In this document: positions 1-8,276 of the stretch, in pieces
Layout of the letters: the number at the start of each line of letters is the position of its first letter
How positions within the stretch are numbered: position 1 is the first letter of the stretch
Made by a program: the position numbers and the translations under genes
The notes under the pieces: generated by a model
Seen by the model: the letters and a program-made list of their open reading frames with translations, nothing else
Databases searched by the model: none
Told to the model about the DNA's origin: nothing
From: Aureimonas endophytica
GTDB taxonomy: Bacteria; Pseudomonadota; Alphaproteobacteria; Rhizobiales; Rhizobiaceae
Assembly (NCBI RefSeq): GCF_014642635.1
Contig: NZ_BMIQ01000005.1
Location: forward strand, 310,001 to 374,000
Reading direction: 5' to 3'
Length of the DNA stretch: 64,000 nucleotides

Positions 1-1
1 G

Positions 2-226
2 TTCTTCCGGCGCGGCGACCTAATGGACAGCGATGTCGGCCAGGCGAAGAAGGACGACGCCGCCAAGGTGGCCGAGGACGGGTTCGAGGCCATGATGAAC
101 GAGGAAGGCGACGTCGTCTCCGGCTGGAAGAACAAGATGCAGGCGGCCCTCGCCAACATCACCCCCGCCGGCCTCCTCGCCGAGCAGCACCGCAAGATGG
201 CGGCTCCCGGAACGGCGAAGAGCTGA
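2..226 (+). CDS. SDR family oxidoreductase, C-terminal fragment (cut by window edge)
   Basis: The frame is open from the first bases of the window and ends at a TGA at 224-226; only about 74 residues are present, so the Rossmann core and catalytic Tyr/Lys lie outside. The residues seen include VGQAKKDDAAKVAEDGFEAM followed by a segment ending in LLAEQHRKMAAPGTA. This matches the tail of a common bacterial classical short-chain dehydrogenase family, where a lid helix region is followed by a HRK-xx-PG end. The family assignment is recognition from sequence memory and the substrate cannot be inferred. An internal ATG at 23 is an ordinary Met, not the start. Confidence 0.6.
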   Translation, partial: FFRRGDLMDSDVGQAKKDDAAKVAEDGFEAMMNEEGDVVSGWKNKMQAALANITPAGLLAEQHRKMAAPGTAKS

Positions 227-283
227 CCGATCGCCGGGAGCCATGTGTATCGGCGTTTTCCGGGTAGGGACGCGACCGCAAAG

Positions 284-653
284 CTCCTCCTTCTCCCGAG
301 CCGGGAGAAGGTCGCGGCAGCGGGATGAGGGAGCCGTAGAGCGCCGGCGTCCGCATCGATCGGCTGACGCCACCGTTGGCGCCCTACGGTTCCCTCACCC
401 GCCTGCCGGCACCCTCTCCCGGCTCGGGAGAGGGACGCGGTGGCACCGTCGGCGCTCGCTCGCATCGGCTGCTTCTTCGGTGCCTTACGAGACGAGGCCG
501 CGCCACCGCATTCTTCTCCCTGCGGGGACAAGTGCCGGCAGGCGATGAGGGGTCGGCGGAGCCGAACGGCGGTCCACCAGTCTCCACCGCCGCATGCCCC
601 TCACCCGGCCGCTTCGCGGCCACCCTCTCCCCGCAGGGGAGAGGAAGGGCGCC
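284..653. repeat. Compound inverted-repeat block, copy 1
   Basis: Four related arms lie in this non-coding stretch. Arm A (285-338, TCTCCCGAGCCGGGAGA core) is answered by an inverted arm A' (381-443, CTCTCCCGGCTCGGGAGAG core). Arm B (511-570, containing GCAGGCGATGAGGGGTCGGC) is answered by an inverted arm B' (582-652, CTCTCCCCGCAGGGGAGAGG core). Each core is itself a short palindrome, so transcripts could form nested hairpins. The same order A-A'-B-B' recurs about 435 bases downstream. No coding frame here has any recognisable protein. It looks like a REP/BIME-type palindromic intergenic element cluster. Confidence 0.75.
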
Positions 654-719
654 CGTTCTTCGCCCGAGGTGCTCGCATCAACCGCTTCTTCAGCGCCGAA
701 TAAGGCGGAGGCCGCAAAG

Positions 720-1085
720 CTTCCTCCTTCTCCCGAGCCGGGAGAAGGTCGCGGCAGCGGGATGAGGGAGACGTAGAGCACCAGCGTCCGCACGACGCGA
801 CGCCGATGCGTGCGCCCTACGGCTCCCTCACCCGCCTGCCGGCACCCTCTCCCGACTCGGGAGAGGGACGCGGTGGTGCTGTGGCGCCTTGCCCGCAAGG
901 AAGCTTCTTCGGTGTCCTGAGGGACGAAGCCGCCCCACCGCTTTCTTCTCCCCTGCGGGGAGAAGTGCCGGCAGGCGATGAGGGGTCGGCGAAGCCGAAC
1001 GGCCTCTAGACAATCTCCACCGCCGCGTGCCCCTCACCCGGCCCTGCGGGCCACCCTCTCCCCGCTGGGGAGAGGAAGGGCGCCC
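720..1085. repeat. Compound inverted-repeat block, copy 2 (tandem)
   Basis: This is a second copy of the block at 284-653, in the same orientation and order (A at 722, A' at 815, B at 943, B' at 1012), offset by about 432-437 bases. The arms are nearly identical while the spacers between them have diverged, which points to conservation or recent copying of the palindromic arms. Together with copy 1 it fills almost the whole 227-1154 gap. I see no gene there. The block ends about 70 bases from the stop codon of the CHASE3 protein. Confidence 0.75.
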
Positions 1086-1154
1086 CTGCTTCTCCGGCCG
1101 TGCCGCTTCTCGGAGAGAAAGCGCGACCTCCCCTCGCCGCGTCGCTCCCCCCTC

Positions 1155-1835
1155 TCAGCGAACCGGCCGGGCCGCCGTCGCGCGGGCGGTTCTGGCAAGG
1201 TAGACCTCGACTCCGGCCCGCGTCAGGAACGAGGCGAGGGCGATGAGAACCGCAACCCAGCGGATGCGGCGCTCGTCGCGGGAGACTTCGATCTGGCGGG
1301 CGGCGAGGAGCGCCTTTTCGCGTTCCGTGATGTCGCCGATGATATGGCGGATGGCGTCCATCGTCGCCTGTTCCATCATGGCGATCTCGCGCCGGCGCGC
1401 CGCCTCGAAGCCCTCGTCGTCGTGAAGGCGGATCGAATCGCGCAATTCGCCGAGCTTGGTGTCGATCAGCCCGTCCAGCCGCGCGACGCGGGCGACCTGA
1501 TCGGCACTGTCGGCGATCCCGTCCTTCAGCGTCGCGCGCAGCCGGACGAGCCGGTCCAGCGCCTTGTCATAGGGATCGAGATAGCGCCGGTCGCCGCTGA
1601 GAAGATAGCCGCGCTGGCCGGTCTCGGCATCGTCGAGCCCGATCAGGACGTCCTTCGTCGTATCGATCACCTCGAACGTATGGACGACGAGATCCTGGTG
1701 CCGGCTGAGGAGGCTGTGCGTCCAGCCGGTGGCGAGGACGCCGGCGGCGATGACGATGCCGACGGGAATCGAGCGCAGGAGCACGGGCGTCGTCAGGACA
1801 TCGCGACGCAGTCTCCGCCACGACCAATCCGCCAT
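1155..1835 (-). CDS. Stand-alone CHASE3-domain membrane sensor protein
   Basis: 226 residues. An N-terminal membrane helix (about residues 17-38) is followed by a CHASE3 periplasmic sensor domain containing the hallmark DAETGQRGYLLSGDRRYLDPY, long helices rich in R and D/E, and a second membrane helix near residue 200. The protein then stops after about 20 residues, with no HAMP, kinase, GGDEF or methyl-accepting domain. CHASE3 normally feeds such an output domain, so this is either a truncated receptor or a partner-dependent sensor. The chosen ATG follows a strong GGAGGGCGGGGG ribosome site; a longer frame upstream overlaps the divergent promoter. The gene is divergent from the N-methylproline demethylase. 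Confidence 0.7.
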   Translation of the reverse strand: MADWSWRRLRRDVLTTPVLLRSIPVGIVIAAGVLATGWTHSLLSRHQDLVVHTFEVIDTTKDVLIGLDDAETGQRGYLLSGDRRYLDPYDKALDRLVRLRATLKDGIADSADQVARVARLDGLIDTKLGELRDSIRLHDDEGFEAARRREIAMMEQATMDAIRHIIGDITEREKALLAARQIEVSRDERRIRWVAVLIALASFLTRAGVEVYLARTARATAARPVR

Positions 1836-2040
1836 CCCCCGCCCTCCGCTCCGCTTGCTCAGTGCCGAAATCGGACGGCGGCTTCCGATGTCAAATCCCC
1901 GAAGCCAGGTTTCGCGGCGGAACCGCCGTGCCGGGCGGAAAGCGGCAAGAACCGCAGAGGGTCCCGCGAGCGGCGATCCTCCGATCGGCGACGGGAATGT
2001 ACAGATATGTCCACAAACCGCGCCATCGAGGTTTTGAAAA

Positions 2041-2069
2041 TTGACAGTACCGTACATTTTCTTCTAGCC
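2041..2069 (+). promoter_or_regulatory. Promoter with overlapping palindromic operator for the demethylase gene
   Basis: A consensus -35 box TTGACA (2041-2046) is followed at 16-17 bases by a weak -10 (TCTAGC/CTAGCC at 2063-2069). The palindrome GTACCGTAC (2047-2055) sits between them, and a matching ATGTAC half lies upstream near 1997. The placement suits repression by the TetR regulator encoded after the demethylase, but binding is inferred. Confidence 0.4.
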
Positions 2070-2101
2070 TCAAGCAGCCGCCCCAACCCGAAGGTGCCGC
2101 G

Positions 2102-4138
2102 ATGTCCAACGATCCCCTGCTGCAACCCTATCAGCTGAAGCATCTGACGCTGCGCAACCGCATCATCGTCACCTCGCACGAGCCGGCCTATCCCGAGGAC
2201 GGCATGCCGAAGGAGCGCTATCGCGCCTATACGGTGGAGCGGGCGAAGGGCGGCGTCGCGCTGACCATGACGGCGGGCTCGGCCGCCGTGGCGAAGGACA
2301 GCCCGCCCGCCTTCAACAACATCCTCGCCTATAAGGACGAGGTCGTGCCCTGGATCCGCGAACTCACCGACGCGGTGCACGAGGCCGGGGCGGCGGTGAT
2401 GATCCAGCTCACCCATCTCGGCCGGCGCACGCGCTGGGACAAGGGCGACTGGCTGCCGGTGGTGGCGCCCTCACACCGGCGCGAGGCCGCCCATCGCGCC
2501 TTTCCGAAGCGGATCGAGGACTGGGACATCGCCCGGATCGTCAAGGACTATGCCGACGCCGCCGAGCGCATGCGGGCCGGCGGCATGGACGGCGTCGAGC
2601 TCGAAGCCTATGGCCATCTCCTCGACCAGTTCTGGTCGCCGCTGACCAACGATCTCGACGCGCCCTATGGCGGCTCGCTGGAGAACCGCATGCGCTTCGG
2701 CATGGAGGTGCTGCGGGCGATCCGCGAGCGCGTCGGGCCGGACTTCATCCTGGGCCTGCGCTACAGCGCCGACGAGGCGGTGGAGGGCGGCATCACCCGC
2801 GAGGACGGCTTCGAGATCTCGCGCCGGCTGAAGGCGAGCGGCCTCATCGACTATCTCAATATCGTGCGCGGCCATATCGACACGGATGCCGCGCTGACCG
2901 ACGTGATCCCGATCCAGGGCATGGCGAATTCCCCGCATCTCGACTTCGCCGGCGAGATCCGCGCCGCGACGGACTTCCCGACCTTCCACGCCGCCAGGAT
3001 CCCCGACGTCGCGACGGCCCGTCACGCGATCGCCAGCGGCAAGGTGGACATGGTGGGCATGACGCGCGCCCATATGACCGACCCGCATATCGTGCGGAAG
3101 ATCATGGCGGGCCGCGAGGACGACATCCGCCCCTGCGTCGGCGCCAATTACTGTCTCGACCGGATCTATCAGGGCGGCGCGGCCTATTGCATCCACAATG
3201 CCGCGACGGGCCGCGAGCTGACCATGCCGCATGTCGTGCCGCCCGCGCCCCGGCCGAGGAACGTGGTCGTCGTCGGCGCGGGGCCGGGCGGGCTGGAGGC
3301 GGCGCGCGTTTCCGCCGAGCGCGGCCATCGCGTCACCGTCTTCGAGGTGGCCGACAAGCCCGGCGGCCAGATCCGCCTCACGGCCCAGAGCCCGCGCCGG
3401 CGGGAAATGCTCGGCATCGTCGAATGGCGCATGGGGCAATGCGAGAAGCACGGCGTCGCCTTCCGCTTCAACACCTGGGCGGATGTCGCGGCGATCGAGG
3501 CCGAGGCGCCGGACGTCGTCGTCGTCGCCACCGGCGGCCTGCCGCATACCGAGATCCTGTCCGCCGGCAACGAGCTCGTCGTCTCCGCCTGGGACATCAT
3601 CTCCGGCGACGTGAAGCCCGGCTCCGACGTCCTCGTCTTCGACGACGCGGGCGATCCGGCCGCCCTCCAGGCGGCGGAGATCATCGCGCTGACCGGCGCC
3701 CGGGTGGAGATCATGACGCCCGACCGCAGCTTCGCGCCGGAGGTGATGGGCATGAATCTCGTGCCCTCCATGCGCGCCCTCCAGAAGCTCGATACGACCT
3801 TCACCGTCACCTTCCGGCTGGAGGCGGTGGAGCGGAGCGGCAACCGCCTCCTCGCCCGGATCGGCAGCGACTATGGCGGCGTCGCGAAGGAGCGCCTCTA
3901 CGACCAGATCGTCGTCAATCACGGCACGATCCCGCTGGACGACATCTATTTCGAGCTGAAGCCGCTCTCCTCCAATCTCGGCGAGACCTCCTACGACGCG
4001 CTCGTCGCCGGCGAGCCGCAGGCGATCGTCGGCAATCCGGCGGGCCGCTTCCAGCTTTTCCGCATCGGCGACGCGGTCTCGGCCCGCAACACCCATGCCG
4101 CGATCTACGACGCGCTGCGCCTCGCCAAGGATTTCTGA
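2102..4138 (+). CDS. stcD: N-methylproline demethylase (StcD-type, TMADH/OYE-family flavoprotein)
   Basis: 678 residues. Residues 1-340 form the FMN-binding TIM barrel of the old-yellow-enzyme/trimethylamine-dehydrogenase family. Residues 345-363 carry the iron-sulfur segment. GAGPGG at 392-397 opens the FAD/NAD-type second half. Over its whole length it matches the family annotated as N-methylproline demethylase, which removes the last N-methyl group in stachydrine (proline betaine) breakdown and yields proline. Tyr occupies position 30, where TMADH has the Cys that binds FMN covalently, so FMN is probably non-covalent. Only three of the four expected Fe-S cysteines are present (C345, C351, C363; Ala348). 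Start after a GAAGG site; the TetR gene follows after 42 bases. Confidence 0.85.
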   Translation: MSNDPLLQPYQLKHLTLRNRIIVTSHEPAYPEDGMPKERYRAYTVERAKGGVALTMTAGSAAVAKDSPPAFNNILAYKDEVVPWIRELTDAVHEAGAAVMIQLTHLGRRTRWDKGDWLPVVAPSHRREAAHRAFPKRIEDWDIARIVKDYADAAERMRAGGMDGVELEAYGHLLDQFWSPLTNDLDAPYGGSLENRMRFGMEVLRAIRERVGPDFILGLRYSADEAVEGGITREDGFEISRRLKASGLIDYLNIVRGHIDTDAALTDVIPIQGMANSPHLDFAGEIRAATDFPTFHAARIPDVATARHAIASGKVDMVGMTRAHMTDPHIVRKIMAGREDDIRPCVGANYCLDRIYQGGAAYCIHNAATGRELTMPHVVPPAPRPRNVVVVGAGPGGLEAARVSAERGHRVTVFEVADKPGGQIRLTAQSPRRREMLGIVEWRMGQCEKHGVAFRFNTWADVAAIEAEAPDVVVVATGGLPHTEILSAGNELVVSAWDIISGDVKPGSDVLVFDDAGDPAALQAAEIIALTGARVEIMTPDRSFAPEVMGMNLVPSMRALQKLDTTFTVTFRLEAVERSGNRLLARIGSDYGGVAKERLYDQIVVNHGTIPLDDIYFELKPLSSNLGETSYDALVAGEPQAIVGNPAGRFQLFRIGDAVSARNTHAAIYDALRLAKDF

Positions 4139-4180
4139 GCGGCGGGCGAAGACGCCTCGGGCAACGAAGGGGGGAAGCGC

Positions 4181-4828
4181 ATGAGTGAGGTCGCATCCGC
4201 CACCGGCTGGCGCGGCTCGGCGGAGGTCTGGCTGGAGGCCGCCTATGGCCTCCTGCTCGAATCCGGCGTCGATGGCGTGAAGATCGTGCCGCTCGCCAAG
4301 CGGCTCGGCCTGTCGCGCACCAGCTTCTACTGGTTCTTCGAGGATCGCGAGGCGCTGCTCGCCGCCCTCGTCGCGCGCTGGCGCGAGAAGAACACCGGCG
4401 CCATCGTCCGGCGCGCCGAGGCCTATGCCGAGTCGATCGCCGAGGCGATGCTGAACGTCTTCGACTGCTGGCTGGACGCGGACCTGTTCGACGCGCCCTT
4501 CGAATTCGCCGTCCGCAGCTGGGCGCTCCAGTCGCCAGGGGTGCTGGCCGAGGTCCAGGCGGCCGACCAGCAGCGGCTGGAGGCGCTCGCCCGGATGTTC
4601 GCCCGCTTCGGCTTCGACGAGACGGCGGCGGATGTCCGGGCGCGCACCGTCTATCTCGTGCAGATCGGCTATATCTCGATGCAGGCGCGCGAGGACATCG
4701 CCACGCGCCTCGGCCGCATCCCAGACTATGTCGCGATCTTCACCGGCCGCCCCGCCGAGCCGCGCGAGCTCGACCGCTTCGCGGCGCGCCAGGGCCGCCC
4801 CGCCCCGCCGCTGCCAGCCGGCGCCTGA
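4181..4828 (+). CDS. TetR/AcrR family transcriptional regulator
   Basis: 215 residues. The N-terminal three-helix DNA-binding domain spans about residues 10-60, with recognition-helix segment LAKRLGLSRTSFYWFFEDRE typical of TetR regulators. The rest is an all-helical ligand-binding and dimer domain without recognisable ligand residues. It lies 42 bases after the N-methylproline demethylase on the same strand and has a strong GGGGGAAG ribosome site. This suggests a two-gene operon controlled by its own product, with the ligand likely a betaine or proline derivative. The palindrome in the upstream promoter is the obvious candidate operator. Assignment to TetR is firm; ligand and target are inferred. 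Confidence 0.85.
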   Translation: MSEVASATGWRGSAEVWLEAAYGLLLESGVDGVKIVPLAKRLGLSRTSFYWFFEDREALLAALVARWREKNTGAIVRRAEAYAESIAEAMLNVFDCWLDADLFDAPFEFAVRSWALQSPGVLAEVQAADQQRLEALARMFARFGFDETAADVRARTVYLVQIGYISMQAREDIATRLGRIPDYVAIFTGRPAEPRELDRFAARQGRPAPPLPAGA

Positions 4829-5000
4829 GCCGAGCGGCGCAACCTTGGCGAGCGTGTCCTTCGGGAGACAGTGTGGTGACGAAGCGGCAAAAAGCCGCGC
4901 GCCGATGCTTTCCTTGCTACCGATCGCCGCAGGGCTCGGCTAGATTCCAGCGGCGCCGGCGCGATCGCCTTTCGCCCGGCGCCTTTAGGGGGAAGTCTTC

Positions 5001-6317
5001 ATGCGGCATGACATGCGATGGATGGTGCTGGCGGCGGGCGTCATGGCGCTCGCCTCGGCGGAAGCGGCCGAGGCCGGCGGCTTCCTGCTGCGCGAGCAGA
5101 GCACCATCGGCATGGGTCAGGCCTTCGCCGGCGCCGCGGCCGGCGAGGCGGGCCTCGGCTCGATGTACTGGAACCCGGCGACGCTCACCGGCAATCCCGG
5201 CGCCCAGGTCGAAGCCGGCGTCGCCGGCCTCTTCCCCTTCGCGGATGTCACTCCGGCCACCGGCACCAGCCCGCTCCTGCTGCGCTTCGGCGGCAGCGCG
5301 GCCAGCGGCGACATCGTCGGCGATGCGGCCCTGCCCTCCGGCTATGCCAGCTATCAGTTGAGCGACCGGCTCTTCGTCGGGCTCGCGGCCAATTCGCCCT
5401 TCGGCCTCTCGACCTCCTATCCGGACGACTATGCCGGCCAGATCTATGCCAGGGCCTCGGAGGTGCGCTCCTTCGATCTCAATCCGAACGCCGCCCTGGC
5501 GGTGAACGACTGGCTGTCGCTCGGCGTCGGCATCCGCGCCGTCTATTTCAAGACCGAGCTGTCGCAGGCCGTCTCGCCGCTGCCCGGCGCGCCGAGCGCC
5601 AAGCTCGACGGCGACGACTGGGGCATCGGCATGACGGCCGGCCTGACGCTGAAGCCGATGGAGGGCACGGAGATCGGCGTCGGCTTCCGCTCCTCGGTGG
5701 CGGAGACGCTGCGCGGCTCGCTGGCCCTTGGCGGGCCGGTCGGCCGCCTGCCCGCCGGCGCCTATGCCGTCGAGGCGGCTCTCGACCTGCCGGAACAGGT
5801 GACCGTCGGCCTGCATCAGGCGCTCGCGCCCGATCTCGGCCTGAATGCCGGCTTCGAATGGACGAACTGGAGCCGGCTCGGGTCGGTGCCGGCCGTCGGC
5901 ACGTCCGGCCCGACGCGCGGCCTGACCCTGACCGAACTGCCCTTCCGGTACAAGGACGGCTACTACGCCTCGGTCGGGGCCGACTATCGCTGGAACGACG
6001 CGCTGACCGTGCGGGCCGGCGCCGGCTACGAATGGTCGCCGATCGACACGTCCAACCGCGACCTGCGCCTGCCGGACAGCGACCGCGTGCATCTGAATGT
6101 CGGCCTCGGCTATCGCTGGACGGAGAACCTCTCCGTCGATCTCGCCTATTCGCACATCTTCACGGTCGGCGACGGCGATGTCGAGCTGACGGCCGGCAAC
6201 CCGCATTACGTCACCGGCCTGCCCTTCGTCGGCAATGTCGAGGCGCGCGTCGATACGGTCTCGGCCGGCCTCACCTATCGCTTCGACGCGGAGGGAAAGA
6301 CGGCCAGGCGCTTCTGA
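5001..6317 (+). CDS. OmpP1/FadL/TodX family outer-membrane transporter
   Basis: 438 residues. A signal peptide (residues 1 to about 25, ending AEA-GG) precedes the FadL N-terminal signature: GF-LREQST-GMGQAFAG and, a little later, MYWNPA. A 14-strand type barrel follows, ending in an aromatic TYRF segment near the C-terminus. FadL proteins carry long-chain fatty acids or other hydrophobic molecules across the outer membrane by lateral diffusion. A GGGGGAAG site lies ahead of ATG 5001; an internal Met at residue 5 is an alternative start. The gene stands alone, convergent with a pentapeptide-repeat gene, so no substrate is suggested by neighbours. Confidence 0.88.
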   Translation: MRHDMRWMVLAAGVMALASAEAAEAGGFLLREQSTIGMGQAFAGAAAGEAGLGSMYWNPATLTGNPGAQVEAGVAGLFPFADVTPATGTSPLLLRFGGSAASGDIVGDAALPSGYASYQLSDRLFVGLAANSPFGLSTSYPDDYAGQIYARASEVRSFDLNPNAALAVNDWLSLGVGIRAVYFKTELSQAVSPLPGAPSAKLDGDDWGIGMTAGLTLKPMEGTEIGVGFRSSVAETLRGSLALGGPVGRLPAGAYAVEAALDLPEQVTVGLHQALAPDLGLNAGFEWTNWSRLGSVPAVGTSGPTRGLTLTELPFRYKDGYYASVGADYRWNDALTVRAGAGYEWSPIDTSNRDLRLPDSDRVHLNVGLGYRWTENLSVDLAYSHIFTVGDGDVELTAGNPHYVTGLPFVGNVEARVDTVSAGLTYRFDAEGKTARRF

Positions 6318-6363
6318 GGCGAAGCCGCCGCCGGCCGCGTCGCCCGCCATCACCGTTTCGGCT

Positions 6364-6394
6364 GCGTCATCCCGCCAGGGAAGCGGGACGATGC
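6364..6394. terminator. Hairpin between convergent genes
   Basis: Arms GCGTCATCCCGC (6364-6375) and GCGGGACGATGC (6383-6394) pair over 12 positions, with two wobble pairs, around a 7-base loop. No T-tract follows, but the position between two convergent stop codons suits a shared terminator. Confidence 0.4.
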
Positions 6395-6410
6395 CAATGA
6401 CGCCGCCCTG

Positions 6411-7154
6411 TCAGTCGAAGCGGCAGGGCCAGTTGGTCGGGATGGCGAGACCGGCGGGAAGCTTCGTCGCGCCGTCGCCGCAGGCGATGTCGACCTGCGC
6501 CTGCGTCAGCCCGGCCGCGCCGGAGAGGTCGAGGCCCTCGATGCGCGTCAGGAAGAGATAAGCGCCGCCGAAATCCAGCTTGCCCGCGAGCTTCGCGCCC
6601 TTGAAGCTGGCGCGGGCGAGATTGGCGAAGACGAAGCTGTTATTGGCCAGACTCGCCCCGGAGAAGTCGGCGCGGCCGAGCTCGGCCTTCTCGAAGCTCG
6701 TGTCGGGCAGCGCCGCGCCGTTGAAGCTGGAGCGTTGCAGCTCGGCGCTGCGGAAACTCGCGCCCTTCGCCGCGAGCTTGGCGAGATTGGTGCGATAGCC
6801 CTCGGTCTGTGCGAAATTCGCGCCGTCGGCCTTGGAGCCGGCAAGCGAGCTGCGCGCCAGCCGGGCGCCCTGAAGATTGGCTCCGGTCAGGTTGGCGCCG
6901 CGCAGGTCGCTCAGCGAGAGATCGGCGCCGTGCAGATCGGCCCGTTCGAGATCGGCGCCGGACAGCATCAGATTGCTGCGGTCGCAGCCGCTCCAGTCGC
7001 GCTCGGCCTCGGCCCCGCTCCGGCAGTCCGCGGCGCCCGCCACCCCGGCCCCGCCGCAGAGCAGCGCCAGCGCGAGCGCCGCGCCGCCGAGGCGGCGGCC
7101 GGCCCCGCCCTGCCTCTCGATGCCGTCTTGGCCGTCGCGTCTCGGTCTCGCCAT
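6411..7154 (-). CDS. Secreted pentapeptide-repeat protein
   Basis: 247 residues. A basic N-terminus and a hydrophobic stretch ending near AGVAGAA (about residues 20-42) form a signal peptide. From about residue 60 to 210 there are runs of five-residue repeats of the A(D/N)LxX type, for example GADLERADLHGADLSLSDLR, which fold as a right-handed quadrilateral beta-helix. The C-terminal segment GLTQAQVDIACGDGATKLP is a common ending in alphaproteobacterial members. Cysteines at the mature N-terminus and in the C-terminal tail could form a disulfide. Function of this periplasmic type is not known. The start is the first Met; a later start would lose the basic part of the signal peptide. Confidence 0.75.
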   Translation of the reverse strand: MARPRRDGQDGIERQGGAGRRLGGAALALALLCGGAGVAGAADCRSGAEAERDWSGCDRSNLMLSGADLERADLHGADLSLSDLRGANLTGANLQGARLARSSLAGSKADGANFAQTEGYRTNLAKLAAKGASFRSAELQRSSFNGAALPDTSFEKAELGRADFSGASLANNSFVFANLARASFKGAKLAGKLDFGGAYLFLTRIEGLDLSGAAGLTQAQVDIACGDGATKLPAGLAIPTNWPCRFD

Positions 7155-7391
7155 GCCGCCACCCGCTCGCCCCGCCGCCTTCGCGGCTCGTCTCCAAGCT
7201 TAGATATCCGCCGCGCCGCGCTCCGCAATGGCCGCGACGAGCGGTTCAGCCGAGCGCCGCAAGGAGCGGGCGTCATAAAAGCGATGGCCTCGGCATATTA
7301 TGGGCGCGCCGAGGGGCGGGGTCCGGCGGGCTCCGCCCCTCCGCCGGGCGAGAGCCGGCGCCTCCCTCGCACCCGCCCGTCAGGTTCCTCG

Positions 7392-8276
7392 ATGCCGCTT
7401 TCCCGCCCGCGCCCGATCGCGGATGCGATCGCCTCGCCTCTCGCCGCAGCCGCGACGCTCGCCAATCCGAAGGTGCTCGTCATCGCCCATCGCGGCGTCT
7501 TCGACCGGGCGCCGGAAAATTCGCTCGCCGCCCTGGAGCGCGCCGTCGCGCTCGGCGTCGACATGATGGAGCTCGACGCGCAGGCCACCGACGAGGGCCT
7601 CCTCCTCACGCTGCACGACGACACGCTCGACCGGACGACCACGGCCGTCGGCCCGGCCGCCGCGCTGACCGAGGCGGCGCTCGGCGGGCTGCGCCTGCGC
7701 GCCGGCCAGGGCGGCCCGGGCGCAGAGGCGACGGAGGAGCGCCTGCCGCGCCTTGCCGAGATGCTGGAAGCGGCGCGCGGCCGCATTCTCCTCAATATCG
7801 ACACCAAGCATGCGCGCGACCTGCCCGCCGTCGGCCGGCTGGTTCTCGATCTCGGCATGGCGGACGAGGTGGTGGTGAAGGCGGAGATCGACCCCTTCGC
7901 CGCGCGCCAGCCGGTGGAGGACATGGATTTCTTCGGCCGTGTGCCCTTCATGCCGGTCCTGCGGCTCACCGCCGGGCAGGCGGCGGCGCAGGTCCAGGCC
8001 GTCGCCCGGCTCGCCCCGCCGATGATCGAATGCAAGTTCGACGGGCTCGACGCGTTGCGCGAGACGCGCGCGGCGCGGAGCGCGGCCGACAGCCGGCTCT
8101 GGGTGAACAGCCTCGACTGCGCCCATTGCCTCGACTTCAACGACACGCGCGCCCTCCTCGATCCGGAAGGCGTCTGGGGCGAACTGCTCGAGGCCGGCGT
8201 CGGCGCGATCCAGACCGACATCGCCGAGACGCTGATCGCCTGGCTCGGCGCCCGTCACGGCGGCGCGGCGCGATGA
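7392..8276 (+). CDS. Glycerophosphodiester phosphodiesterase family protein
   Basis: 294 residues. The GDPD signature is clear: IAHRGVFDRAPENSLAALER at about residues 33-52, then DMMELDAQATDEG, LLTLHDDTLDRTT, and NIDTK later. These contain the catalytic His pair and the metal-binding Glu/Asp residues. Family members cleave glycerophosphodiesters, releasing an alcohol and glycerol-3-phosphate. No signal peptide is seen, so it is probably cytoplasmic. The stop codon overlaps the start of the next gene (ATGA), giving translational coupling with an inositol-monophosphatase-family enzyme. The start is not certain; an in-frame Met at 7284 would add 36 unconserved residues. Confidence 0.85.
   Translation: MPLSRPRPIADAIASPLAAAATLANPKVLVIAHRGVFDRAPENSLAALERAVALGVDMMELDAQATDEGLLLTLHDDTLDRTTTAVGPAAALTEAALGGLRLRAGQGGPGAEATEERLPRLAEMLEAARGRILLNIDTKHARDLPAVGRLVLDLGMADEVVVKAEIDPFAARQPVEDMDFFGRVPFMPVLRLTAGQAAAQVQAVARLAPPMIECKFDGLDALRETRAARSAADSRLWVNSLDCAHCLDFNDTRALLDPEGVWGELLEAGVGAIQTDIAETLIAWLGARHGGAAR

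Noticed and set aside
284-1085. Tandem repeats as a possible CRISPR array
   Set aside because: The units are about 435 bases with internal palindromes, not 25-40-base direct repeats with unique spacers, and no cas genes are present.
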